The notes beneath the pieces are model-generated. The model was not told the DNA's origin. It saw only the letters and a program-made list of their open reading frames with translations, and made no database searches. Both the position numbers and the translations under genes were made by a program. Positions 1-7,915 of a DNA stretch of 64,000 bases are shown in pieces. Origin of the DNA: Heliorestis convoluta (GTDB taxonomy: Bacteria > Bacillota > Desulfitobacteriia > Heliobacteriales > Heliobacteriaceae); assembly GCF_009649955.1 (NCBI RefSeq), contig NZ_CP045875.1, positions 434,001 through 498,000 on the forward strand, in the 5' to 3' direction. The number at the start of each line of letters is the position of its first letter. Position 1 is the stretch's first letter.

Positions 1-3
1 TTC

Positions 4-1674
4 GTGCAAGAAGAGCGTCTGCCACAAGGGATGGATTCTGTAAAAGAAATGGATTCACAATCCTTTAATTTTTCCCGTGATATCTTAGACCAATGGGCGC
101 AAGATCGTAACAAGCTGGCCATGCTCTGGGTTGATGACGAAGGTCGCGAAGTGCCTAAAACATTTTGGGAGATTGCAGAAGAGTCAAAGAAGCTTTGTAA
201 TGTTTTGCAAAACCAAGGTGTGGGTAGAAACGATGTGGTCATTGTGATACTGCCACGCTTTATAGAGTGGTGGATCGTTCACAGTGCCTGCTTGCGCATG
301 GGGGCAATTATTAGTCCGGGAACAGGTCAGTTAACGCCAAAAGATATTTTGTTTCGTTTACAAGCATCGGAAGCTACTTGTGTTATTACCGATGCTTCGG
401 TGGCACCGAAAGTCGATGCTGCCCTAGAAGAGTACAAAGCTCTACAGTGCAAAATTCTTGTCAGTGAGCCAGGTCAACAATTTTCTGATTATTCCGCCAT
501 TAATTCCACTTGGATTGATTATCATTCTGCCGTCGCGGCGGCTTCTGCCGACTTTGAAGCGGTAGATACACAAAAAGATGATAATGCATTGCTATACTTT
601 ACATCGGGAACAACGGGATACCCGAAAATGACGGTCCATACCCATGCCAGCTATCCTCTCGGTCATGAAGTAACAGGCAAGCACTGGCTCGATCTTACGG
701 AGAAAGATTTGCATTGGAATCTAAGTGATTCTGGTTGGGCGAAAGCAGCTTGGAGTAGCTTTTTCGGCCCTTGGATTTGTGGCGCAACCGTTTTTGTCCA
801 TCATAGCAATCGTTTTCATCCGCAAAAAACGCTTTCTTTGCTAGAAAAGTATCCGATTACAACGTTCTGTGGCGCGCCGACGATTTATCGCATGTTGGTG
901 CTAGAGGACTTATCAAAGTATCGCTTTCAAGCTTTGCGCCACTGCGTAAGTGCTGGCGAACCCCTTAATCCGGAAGTTATTGATTATTGGAAAAAGCATA
1001 CAGACCTTACGATTCGCGATGGCTATGGCCAGACGGAAACGGTTCTTTTGGTGGGCAATTTTCCTTCTTTTGAGCCTCGCCTTGGTTCAATGGGCAAGCC
1101 TTCGCCTTCTTTTGATGTACAAGTTATCGATGATGAAGGCAATATTTTGCCGCCCCACCGGGAAGGCGATATTGCTGTGCGGGTAGTACCAGAAAGGCCT
1201 GTTGGTTTGTTCAAGGAGTATTGGAAGGATCCCGAGAAGACCGCTGCTTCTTTTCGCGGGGATTGGTATCTGACAGGAGACCGCGCTTATTACGATGAAG
1301 ATGGTTATTTCTGGTTCGTAGGACGAGCTGACGATGTGATCTTGTCGGCTGGCTACCGCATTGGACCTTTTGAGGTAGAAAGCGCTTTACTAGAACATGA
1401 TGCCGTTGTAGAATCGGCTGTCGTCTCAAGCCCCGATCCTTTGCGCGGCGAAGTGGTGAAAGCTTTTGTTGTTCTTAAGTCTGGCTATGATCCAAGTGAT
1501 GAGCTGGTCAAAGAATTACAAGAGTATGTGAAGGTAACAACGGCGCCTTATAAATATCCTCGGCGCATTGAATTTGTTTCTTCTTTGCCGAAAACGGTTA
1601 GCGGAAAGATTCGACGCATTGAGTTGCGCGAGCAAGAGTGGCACAAAAGCAATGAGACTGCCGAAGGCGCCTAA
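4..1674 (+). CDS. AMP-forming acyl-CoA synthetase (medium-chain/acetyl-CoA synthetase-like)
   Basis: Adenylate-forming enzyme that would activate a carboxylic acid with ATP and transfer it to CoA. Visible motifs in order are the phosphate-binding loop YFTSGTTGYPK (about residues 197-207), GYGQTET (about 340), TGDRAYYDEDGYFWFVGRADD split around the hinge (about 423-443) and the C-terminal SGKIRR with the catalytic lysine (about 533). The length of 556 aa fits the medium-chain acyl-CoA synthetase group; substrate is not predictable. The 5' end is uncertain: GTG at 4 has no visible ribosome binding site inside the window and ATG at 31 has only a weak one, so the true start may lie upstream of the window. 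A strong terminator follows. Confidence 0.9.
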   Translation: MQEERLPQGMDSVKEMDSQSFNFSRDILDQWAQDRNKLAMLWVDDEGREVPKTFWEIAEESKKLCNVLQNQGVGRNDVVIVILPRFIEWWIVHSACLRMGAIISPGTGQLTPKDILFRLQASEATCVITDASVAPKVDAALEEYKALQCKILVSEPGQQFSDYSAINSTWIDYHSAVAAASADFEAVDTQKDDNALLYFTSGTTGYPKMTVHTHASYPLGHEVTGKHWLDLTEKDLHWNLSDSGWAKAAWSSFFGPWICGATVFVHHSNRFHPQKTLSLLEKYPITTFCGAPTIYRMLVLEDLSKYRFQALRHCVSAGEPLNPEVIDYWKKHTDLTIRDGYGQTETVLLVGNFPSFEPRLGSMGKPSPSFDVQVIDDEGNILPPHREGDIAVRVVPERPVGLFKEYWKDPEKTAASFRGDWYLTGDRAYYDEDGYFWFVGRADDVILSAGYRIGPFEVESALLEHDAVVESAVVSSPDPLRGEVVKAFVVLKSGYDPSDELVKELQEYVKVTTAPYKYPRRIEFVSSLPKTVSGKIRRIELREQEWHKSNETAEGA

Positions 1675-1680
1675 AAAATG

Positions 1681-1750
1681 AAAAAAAGCTCAATGTATGA
1701 TTGATAGTATGCTTCTATGGTATCAATCATCGTTGAGCTTTTCTTTTTCT
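1681..1750 (+). terminator. Rho-independent terminator after the acyl-CoA synthetase
   Basis: AAAAGCTCAA and TGATTGATA pair with TATCAATCA and TTGAGCTTTT in one long interrupted stem, followed by a T-rich run. It lies directly after the synthetase stop codon. Confidence 0.85.
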
Positions 1751-1849
1751 GTTTGCCGATTGCTACTTTCCACAAACTATGTGTTGAGCACTCTTTTTTC
1801 CTGTTACTTTAGAGGTAAACCACGCATTTATCTGCAAAGTATGATATAT

Positions 1850-2318
1850 TTAATACGAATATGCTACCTTGTGGTGGGGTCAGGCCTTATTCATTCCTTC
1901 CGAACGGACTCATCCCAGGCCATGAGCGGCAGCAAGCTGCCGATGGCTGAGGTCTGAAGTCCTCTCTCCAGGAAGTCATAACGCCTGCCCCAGGTACATC
2001 TTAATGATTGTGACTGCGTTTTGGCCTATTGCAAATACAAAAACAATAAGCAGTTGCGTATACATCGCAGAAAGTTGCGCAAAGCAATGTCAATGGAAAG
2101 AAACAATCAGCAAAAAGCTCTCTGGGACTGGGCATCACGCTTTCCGCAGCGGGACTTGGGACCTCAGCTGTCGCCAGCTTGCTGGCGGTAACAGCGTGGG
2201 ACCAGTCCAGAGCGGAGGAAAGCGTGATGACCTGGCCCCTGCACAAAGTAACCCCAACGTGATCAGGAAAATTTAATTTTCATCATTGGTTGTGCCCGAC
2301 GGACTATGAGGAGTTAGT
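1850..2318 (+). repeat. Double-hairpin repeat element, copy 1
   Basis: First of four near-complete copies of an intergenic element of about 470 bp. In order it has a 5' border resembling TTAATACGAAAATAG, hairpin A (1876-1991), a linker of about 130 bp, hairpin B (2123-2239), and a 3' border with ATTTTCATC and a TGCCC/GGGCA-type stem. In this copy the left arm of hairpin A has drifted (CCTTATTCATTCC against GGAAGTCATAACG), so the outer stem is weakened. Open frames cross the element on both strands, but I do not think they are genes. It fills the gap between the synthetase and the next lipoprotein gene. Confidence 0.85.
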
Positions 2319-2354
2319 ATGCACTGCCTTATTACTTACAAAAGAGGTGTAGGT

Positions 2355-2990
2355 ATGAAAAAAATAATGTCATTTCTATTTTTGCCCTTGTTGTTGCTGA
2401 TGCTATTGTTTGTAACAGCCTGCGGTTCTAGCCAGGATTCTACAGGGCAAACCGAGTTGCCCCAGTTCGATGTAGCGTCGGTAGAGCAGGCTTTCTCGAG
2501 CCGCTCATCAAGTGCTAGCCCTTCTGAAGAGATGGATGGTGACATCAATCAGGCTCTGCAAGATGAGGAAGATAGTAGGGATAAGTCGCTACAGCAACAA
2601 AAAGATCAGATAGTTGGCGATTACATATTTGCATTATCACTGGAGCAACAGCTCCATGGCTTGGCGGGCAAGTGGAAATCTCAAGAAGAAGTTTATCAGT
2701 TTTACCGCCAGGGCTTTTCCGATACCCTTGCTTTGAATTTGACAGACTATAGTTGGTCCGATAGCATGGGTTTGATCTCTACAGAGCCTTCTATGTTTTT
2801 ACCGGATAGTGATGTACATATTTTAGAAGTTGATTTGGACCATAATATTGCGTCTGTATGGCATCTCACTTCTTCTTCAGAGCAGCATGTCTGGGGAACT
2901 AGCGATTATACCGTTGCTACGTTGCACTATGAAAAGGGTCAGTGGAAGATTTATGACACTGATCATAGGAACCAGTTGCCCAAGCGCTAA
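2355..2990 (+). CDS. Predicted lipoprotein of unknown function
   Basis: A 211-aa protein with a lysine start (MKKIMSF), a leucine-rich hydrophobic core and a lipobox ending FVTAC, so it is probably lipid-anchored on the outside of the membrane. A charged, glutamine-rich, probably coiled stretch follows the anchor (about residues 60-90). The C-terminal part contains a YTVATLHYEKGQWKIYD segment resembling small beta-rich folds, but I do not recognise the family. I chose ATG 2355 over an upstream ATG at 2319 because AGAGGTG stands just before it and the signal peptide begins there. It is a single gene flanked by a repeat and a terminator. Confidence 0.75.
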   Translation: MKKIMSFLFLPLLLLMLLFVTACGSSQDSTGQTELPQFDVASVEQAFSSRSSSASPSEEMDGDINQALQDEEDSRDKSLQQQKDQIVGDYIFALSLEQQLHGLAGKWKSQEEVYQFYRQGFSDTLALNLTDYSWSDSMGLISTEPSMFLPDSDVHILEVDLDHNIASVWHLTSSSEQHVWGTSDYTVATLHYEKGQWKIYDTDHRNQLPKR

Positions 2991-3033
2991 AGTCCTAGGA
3001 TTCGCTTTTCTGAAAATTGTAGGGCTATAAACC

Positions 3034-3076
3034 AATCGGCACCACTTCTTTTTTAGTCGTGGTGCCGATTTTTTCT
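3034..3076 (+). terminator. Terminator after the lipoprotein gene
   Basis: AATCGGCACCAC pairs perfectly with GTGGTGCCGATT and is followed by TTTTTT. It sits between convergent genes; the T run favours termination of the + strand gene. Confidence 0.9.
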
Positions 3077-4436
3077 ATCTTTTTAAGGCTGTAGCAGCTT
3101 CTGATAAGTGATCTAGTATCATGGGCAAATCAGGATCTTTGCCTCGCTGAGGCACTGTTTTTGCTTCTTCTTCATAGCGCATCGGCAAAGCTTGTAGTTG
3201 TTCAAGCCATTGCTGAGCTTGTTCATCTTGCCCTTGGGATCGCGCTGCCAGGGCTGCATCTAGGTAGCCTTCTGCGAGCGCTTTGTAGGGCGATTCGCCG
3301 CGATAGGGTTCTAAAACGTAGGTGGCTACCGATTGTTCCTTCAGAGCTTGCGCCGATAAAGGCGGGGCGCTCCAAGGGCGACGGCGCAAAGCTTCTTCTA
3401 GGGCTGCAATGCCTGCTTCGAGCTGTCCTGACGCAATCAGATGACGTCCCCAGGCAATGGCAACGGCTGGGTCGCCGCGGTGGAGGTTGTATGCTTTTTC
3501 CAAAAGATAAGCTTTGTCTGGATCTGTTTGTGCAGAAGCACCCTTCATAGAGGCTAAAGCAAGTGCGTAAGAAGCGGAATAAGGATTCCAGCGATAGGCT
3601 TGTGCCATAAGACGTTGTGCTTCTAGGGTCTCGTTGGCTTCTGCTGCTGCCTGGGCTTTTGTTGCATAGTTTTTGGCAATGACCAAGGCGCTAGAAGGCA
3701 AAAGTAGAGCAAAGGCAAGGATGAGCAAAAAGCCAGCGAGGGCCCGTTTTTTTCTTTTTATCCTTTTAGAAAGGTTTCGGGAAAAGGCGTTGGCTTGCTG
3801 CAAATGGCTCACTTCGCTGCGATAGAGACCATACATGGCACCGAAGAAAGCCCAGAGCCAGAAAGAAAAAGCAGCAAAAGATAAATCGTAGTCAAAAAAA
3901 GCATGAACAAGCAAGGCGGCAAAGGCCACGGCTACGGTCCAGGATAGGGCTGCAAGAGGAGGATGACGCCAGCGCAAATAGAGCAATTGATAGAAAAATA
4001 AGAGCCACAGCAGTACAAAAACGGTTAGACCCAGCAGTCCCACTTCTACAGCTACTTGCAAGAAATGATTGTGAACTTCGGTTGTGAAATAGGGAAAAGG
4101 GCGGTACTGGGGATATAGGGCTTGCCAAGCACCTCCCCCGGCACCTATCCAGGGATAATCATTCCACATAAAAAAGGCATCACGAGCAAAGTAAAGTCGA
4201 TACTGAAAGCTCCGTTCATCGGCTGAAATGGTAGCAATTCTGGCTTGTACAGCTTCCGGCAGTATATTCAAAGGATTGATAGCCTGCTTGGTCCGATCCA
4301 TCGTAGTGACCAAAATGCTTTCTTCTTCGGAAGGCGTTCGAACTTCAATGGCTATCATAGAGGCGCTGAGCAACAAGATAAGTAGAAAGCTCCTAGTAAG
4401 ATTCCTTTTCGCCGCTTTAGAAAAAAGCGAAGCCAT
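3075..4436 (-). CDS. O-antigen ligase/TPR protein, downstream part (frameshifted)
   Basis: This is the C-terminal piece of a polytopic O-antigen-ligase-family protein (Wzy_C/WaaL-like). It contains the family's extracytoplasmic loop with WIGAGGGAWQ and the HNHFLQ motif (about residues 95-130), several membrane helices, then a soluble C-terminal half rich in Ala/Leu/Glu helices that looks like tetratricopeptide repeats. Family members with this arrangement are single chains of about 750 aa, and the N-terminal membrane half is encoded immediately upstream in the +1-offset frame (4355-5401). The two frames overlap by 82 bp. An ATG at 4436 exists but its ribosome binding site is weak. Either the gene is broken, or the frames are joined by -1 slippage, or a base is missing in the T6 run at about 4418-4423. 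Confidence 0.75.
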   Translation of the reverse strand: MASLFSKAAKRNLTRSFLLILLLSASMIAIEVRTPSEEESILVTTMDRTKQAINPLNILPEAVQARIATISADERSFQYRLYFARDAFFMWNDYPWIGAGGGAWQALYPQYRPFPYFTTEVHNHFLQVAVEVGLLGLTVFVLLWLLFFYQLLYLRWRHPPLAALSWTVAVAFAALLVHAFFDYDLSFAAFSFWLWAFFGAMYGLYRSEVSHLQQANAFSRNLSKRIKRKKRALAGFLLILAFALLLPSSALVIAKNYATKAQAAAEANETLEAQRLMAQAYRWNPYSASYALALASMKGASAQTDPDKAYLLEKAYNLHRGDPAVAIAWGRHLIASGQLEAGIAALEEALRRRPWSAPPLSAQALKEQSVATYVLEPYRGESPYKALAEGYLDAALAARSQGQDEQAQQWLEQLQALPMRYEEEAKTVPQRGKDPDLPMILDHLSEAATALKR

Positions 4437-5401
4437 TTATATTGGCTTTCTACTTCTTTTTCTAGCTCATAGGCATGATCAACCATCCTTTTCCCCCGCC
4501 TGTAAAAACGGGCTTGCCGAAGATCGTTCCATCGTTCTTGCAAGATTTTCAAGGCAAGAGAGAGCATAGCGGCCCCTACAGCGGCCGCTCCAAGAATGGC
4601 CCAAAGCTGCCAAAAAGCCTGCGCGTTCGGTGCTAGTAAGGGCTCTAAGATGGCTATAGACAGCGGCAAAATTATTAAAAATCGTAGTATGGGCGCCCCT
4701 TTCATTCCTTGGGGCAGTCCAAGTAGAAAAAGCAAAAGAAAGGGCAGAAAGAGCGTCAGTACACCGCGAGAAAAAGTGGCAAAGAGGGCTACGAGTAAGA
4801 CAACGGAACCGGCGGCGTACCCGGCAGCCCCTGCTCGCCCGGAAAAAGCACTGCCATAAAGGCCGAAAATCAAGGCCATCAGAAAGAAAATGGCGGCTGT
4901 GTTCGGGTATTCTAGGGTCGTACTTAAGCGCTCTGACACAACAGTCTGTGGCCAATAAAGATGACCCCAGTAGGCAGCAAGGCCTACAAGCGCTATTGTG
5001 ACAGCGGCGACGAAAAAAAGCCATAACAAGTAATAAAGATCAGCCTGACGACGAACCATGGTTGCCACCATAATAAAGACAAGAAAGTACGATAGGTGTT
5101 CGAGAAAAGATAGCAAAGCAGCTTCTTGATGGGCTGCTGTTCCGATAGCAATAAAGTAGATCAGCGGTAACGATAAAGGGATAAGCAAAGGTATTTTTAG
5201 CAGTGAGACTATCCCTTGAGAATCAGCAAGGGTCTGTCCCCTTACAAGCCATAAAGGAAGCCAGAAGATACAAAGCAGAGCCAAAAGAATTTGCCATTGT
5301 AACAGGCTTTGTTCGAAAAAAAGTCCCCGAAGCCATAGAGGCACCAAGAGCAAAATGGCCATGCCAATTTGCCAGATCAGCCTTGTTCTCTCTTCTATCA
5401 A
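4355..5401 (-). CDS. O-antigen ligase-like protein, upstream part (frameshifted)
   Basis: A 348-aa product with about nine hydrophobic helices. It supplies the N-terminal transmembrane half of the O-antigen ligase/TPR protein whose remainder is at 3075-4436. Its last 20 or so residues (KGILLGAFYLSCCSAPL) are out-of-frame noise: the same DNA read one base back gives the hydrophobic start of the downstream piece. The natural junction is in the sequence CGC TTT TTT CTA, where a -1 step continues into SKAAKRNLTR. The start is taken as TTG 5401, with GAGGGG about 12 nt upstream; it is not certain. Substrate unknown; such proteins polymerise or transfer cell-surface glycans. Confidence 0.7.
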   Translation of the reverse strand: MIEERTRLIWQIGMAILLLVPLWLRGLFFEQSLLQWQILLALLCIFWLPLWLVRGQTLADSQGIVSLLKIPLLIPLSLPLIYFIAIGTAAHQEAALLSFLEHLSYFLVFIMVATMVRRQADLYYLLWLFFVAAVTIALVGLAAYWGHLYWPQTVVSERLSTTLEYPNTAAIFFLMALIFGLYGSAFSGRAGAAGYAAGSVVLLVALFATFSRGVLTLFLPFLLLFLLGLPQGMKGAPILRFLIILPLSIAILEPLLAPNAQAFWQLWAILGAAAVGAAMLSLALKILQERWNDLRQARFYRRGKRMVDHAYELEKEVESQYKWLRFFLKRRKGILLGAFYLSCCSAPL

Positions 5402-5528
5402 AGGAAACCATTCCCCTCACCCGACTTAACTCGATTCGATTCTTAATCGCTCGACATTTCTCTGTGATTTATCCCAATTCTACCGACTTTTCCACACTAT
5501 TACAACCCCAACGGCTTTCTAAAAAATA

Positions 5529-5560
5529 CAAAAAAAGCCTCCCCTTGGGTAGGGAAGGCT
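5529..5560 (-). terminator. Terminator, minus strand
   Basis: On the minus strand AGCCTTCCC pairs with GGGGAGGCT and is followed by TTTTTTT. It lies downstream of the small gene at 5625-5990. Confidence 0.8.
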
Positions 5561-5624
5561 GCTTGTTGCTTTTTCTATTGCTTTGTTGGGATTGCTTTAA
5601 CACAAAAAGCCCTTGAGCCTTCTG

Positions 5625-5990
5625 CTAGACTCTTTGATCAACAAATAAACCTGATTTGGAGTGTTTCGCTTTTTGTGCAATATCAACAGCTATGTCAGCA
5701 GGAAAGGTTGCAACTTCATGACCTGTTCCTTGCATACGAATCGAATATTGCATTCTATTGCCAACTTCATTCACAACAAAGTTAACACTATAATTTGTCT
5801 TGTGAAATATTTCCCGTAATTCTTGATAGACTTGATTCGTTGCTTCTTGGGCAATCACTTTGCGCTTGGGATTGGCAATATTGGCTGAATGCTCTAGTTT
5901 TAGCTGCGCAGGTGTTTTCCAGTCATCGGGGTCGTGTCGAGGCTGCGTCAAAATCGGTGGTAGCATCTTGGTATTATGTTGAATCTGCAC
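5625..5990 (-). CDS. Small protein, weakly FlaG-like
   Basis: A 121-aa soluble protein. The C-terminal half (SVNFVVNEVGNRMQYSIRMQ, then a segment on variation of the bound groups and DIAVDIAQKA) resembles the beta-strand and helix pattern of FlaG-family flagellar proteins, but the match is only by eye and no other flagellar gene is present, so the name is tentative. Start choice: the minus strand reads GGAGG, TGATGATT, GTG; GTG at 5990 has ideal spacing (8 nt), whereas ATG at 5996 is too close to the ribosome binding site. Confidence 0.55.
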   Translation of the reverse strand: MQIQHNTKMLPPILTQPRHDPDDWKTPAQLKLEHSANIANPKRKVIAQEATNQVYQELREIFHKTNYSVNFVVNEVGNRMQYSIRMQGTGHEVATFPADIAVDIAQKAKHSKSGLFVDQRV

Positions 5991-6249
5991 AATCATCACC
6001 TCCAAAAATATCTATCTCTTTCCTACATTATACACTTTATTAACAACTTGTGGCTAAAAAAGTTTTTTGCGACATAGAAGAAGTGGGTAGCCGATGTAGC
6101 TCCTGTAGTTGCTCTTCAGAGGTACCAGGTCGTTTTTCTTTTTTCCTGTGAATTTTGTCCAAGGAAAGTAAATTTATTGCAGGATTTTAGCGGTTACCTA
6201 AAGAATAGTAGAACTATCTCACAGTAACACAGCGGAAAGGAGATTGGGT

Positions 6250-7248
6250 ATGTTAAAGAAGATCTATAAGTCCCTAGTCCTCCTGCCAGCGTTGGCACTT
6301 GTTTTGGCTGGATGTGGTGCCCAGGGGGACCCACAAGGACAAGCTCCCGGTGAATCTTCCCAAGAGTATCAATTGCTGATGGCCACAGGAGGTACGGGGG
6401 GTACTTACTATCCTCTCGGTGGTGCTATGGCAGAGACTTGGAAAAAACATATCGAAGGCTTGAATGTAACAGTGCAGTCTACAGGTGCATCTGTTGAGAA
6501 CTTGCGCCTTTTAGCAAGTGGAGAAACAGAGTTAGCCATGGCCATGAATGGACCTGCTGCGCAAGCGATTGCAGGTACGGGTGACTTTGAAGGTGCCCCC
6601 ATTGATTTTGTAGCCGTTGGTGTTATCTACCCTGAAGTTATGCAAATCATTGCACCTGCTGATAGAGGCTTCGTTGATGTGGCTGACTTAAAAGGCAAGC
6701 GCGTTTCTATTGGTCCTCCCGGTAGTGGTACTGCTTCAGCGGCTCGTACGATTTTAGCTGCCTATGACATTGATCCCGATCAAGATATTACATTGTTTCA
6801 AGATAACTTTACCGATGCAGCTCGAAAGCTGAAAGATGGCATGTTAGATGCTGCTTTTGCCGTCTTGGCTGTACCTGCTTCTAACGTTGAAGAAATCACG
6901 ACAGCAACGGATGTTACCATTGTAAATATTGATGGTGAAGGCCTAGAGAAGATTCTTGCTGATGATCCTACTTTCTCCCCCTATGAGATTCCCGGTGGTA
7001 CTTACAAAGGACAAGATGGCGTTAGCAAGACCATTTCGCAGTGGGCTGTTCTTTATACGACCAAAGACTTGCCTGATGATCTCGTCTATGAAATGACCAA
7101 AGTAATGTATGAAAAAGCCTCGGAAACTGCGCTCGCTCATGCTCGAGGCGATCAGATTTTGTTGGAAACAGCTCTTTTAGGTATTGAGCCTGTGCCTCTT
7201 CATCCAGGTGCTGAGAGGTTCTACAAAGATGTAGGTTTGCTAGATTAA
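6250..7248 (+). CDS. TAXI-family TRAP transporter substrate-binding lipoprotein
   Basis: Extracytoplasmic solute receptor of a tripartite ATP-independent periplasmic (TRAP) system of the TAXI class. The N-terminus has a signal peptide with the lipobox LAGC, so the protein is membrane-anchored, as expected in a Gram-positive. The TAXI hallmark TGGTGGTYYPLGGAMA follows at about residues 39-54, with the family's VSIGPPGSGT segment at about 155. AAAGGAG stands 7 nt before ATG 6250; the TTG two codons upstream is not needed. It is followed by a DUF1850 gene and the fused permease, the usual set. TAXI systems often carry dicarboxylates or glutamate, but the ligand here cannot be read from the sequence. 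Confidence 0.93.
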   Translation: MLKKIYKSLVLLPALALVLAGCGAQGDPQGQAPGESSQEYQLLMATGGTGGTYYPLGGAMAETWKKHIEGLNVTVQSTGASVENLRLLASGETELAMAMNGPAAQAIAGTGDFEGAPIDFVAVGVIYPEVMQIIAPADRGFVDVADLKGKRVSIGPPGSGTASAARTILAAYDIDPDQDITLFQDNFTDAARKLKDGMLDAAFAVLAVPASNVEEITTATDVTIVNIDGEGLEKILADDPTFSPYEIPGGTYKGQDGVSKTISQWAVLYTTKDLPDDLVYEMTKVMYEKASETALAHARGDQILLETALLGIEPVPLHPGAERFYKDVGLLD

Positions 7249-7268
7249 TTCATAGTCTTTTTTGGTAG

Positions 7269-7291
7269 TGAGCACCCTTTTTGGGTGCTCA
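7269..7291 (+). promoter_or_regulatory. Intercistronic stem-loop after the TAXI receptor gene
   Basis: TGAGCACCC pairs perfectly with GGGTGCTCA around a T5 loop, but no T-run follows. It probably acts as an mRNA 3'-end stabiliser or partial terminator, letting the receptor be made in excess over the permease. Confidence 0.6.
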
Positions 7292-7334
7292 TTGCATTCA
7301 AAATGAGGCTTATTATTTGCTAAAGGTTATAGCT

Positions 7335-7889
7335 ATGATTATGAAAAAAGTTCTTTTTCGAGTCCTTTTTTTGATACCTTTTTTGGCTTTGCTTGTTGCT
7401 TTTTTTGTGGCTGTTATGAATTCTTCTGAAAAGTTGGCTTCTACAGAGCCCTCTTTTTTAGAGGAAGGGCTTTTTCAGGTCCGACTTTTTCGGTCTGGGG
7501 AAGTTATTTTTGAGCGTTTTTTGCCTTTTGATTCTCTGGTTACGTTACATTATATTCATTCAGTTACGAAGCGACCTGTAGAGGAGGATTATGGGGTCCG
7601 AGTCGATGGGCGAATTTGCTTGCTAGAGATGCGTTTTGATGACTTTGGTGCGAATTTGCCTGTGGGGCCTGAGGTGACTGCGACGGAGAGAACGATTTTT
7701 CTAGTGGAAGATGACCATTATAAGGTGATTTATCCGAATCGTTGTTTTGAGCGAGTGCCCTTGCGCATTGGTCAAGTAATTGCGGATCATCGTCTGCTTT
7801 TTGAAGATGGTCAGACCCTACGGCTCCTTGATCTGGCACCGGGTGGATCCTATGTGGAGTTCTATTTTCACCCTTTTCCTTCATATTAA
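7335..7889 (+). CDS. DUF1850 protein of the TAXI-TRAP operon
   Basis: A 184-aa protein with one N-terminal hydrophobic segment (about residues 5-27) and a beta-rich domain containing LHYIHSVTKRPVEEDY, characteristic of DUF1850. This family is found almost exclusively beside TAXI-TRAP transporters, as here between receptor and permease; its molecular role is not established. Start chosen at ATG 7335, just after AAAGG and at the beginning of the hydrophobic segment. From here to about 11.8 kb the + strand becomes noticeably richer in G and T than in the receptor gene. Confidence 0.85.
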   Translation: MIMKKVLFRVLFLIPFLALLVAFFVAVMNSSEKLASTEPSFLEEGLFQVRLFRSGEVIFERFLPFDSLVTLHYIHSVTKRPVEEDYGVRVDGRICLLEMRFDDFGANLPVGPEVTATERTIFLVEDDHYKVIYPNRCFERVPLRIGQVIADHRLLFEDGQTLRLLDLAPGGSYVEFYFHPFPSY

Positions 7890-7915
7890 TATTGGTTGTA
7901 GAGAGGGGTGTAGCA

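Noticed and set aside
2004-2276. Open frame of 80-90 aa present in most copies of the double-hairpin repeat on the + strand (also 12124, 19949, 26575), and another on the opposite strand
   Set aside because: The frame runs through the hairpin-B stem. Changes between hairpins preserve base pairing rather than codons, the N-terminal parts differ in frame between linker subtypes, and there is no consistent ribosome binding site.
1850-2318. Group II intron, large structured RNA such as OLE, or IS200/IS605 ends
   Set aside because: No catalytic-core (domain V) or reverse transcriptase, no matching conserved core of the known large RNAs, and no transposase or TnpB-like frame. The inverted duplicate design does not fit these.
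4405-4440. Classic programmed -1 frameshift signal
   Set aside because: The sequence C TTT TTT does not meet the X-XXY-YYZ rule for both tRNAs and no obvious downstream pseudoknot is visible, so I list it only as a possibility among error, mutation and slippage.
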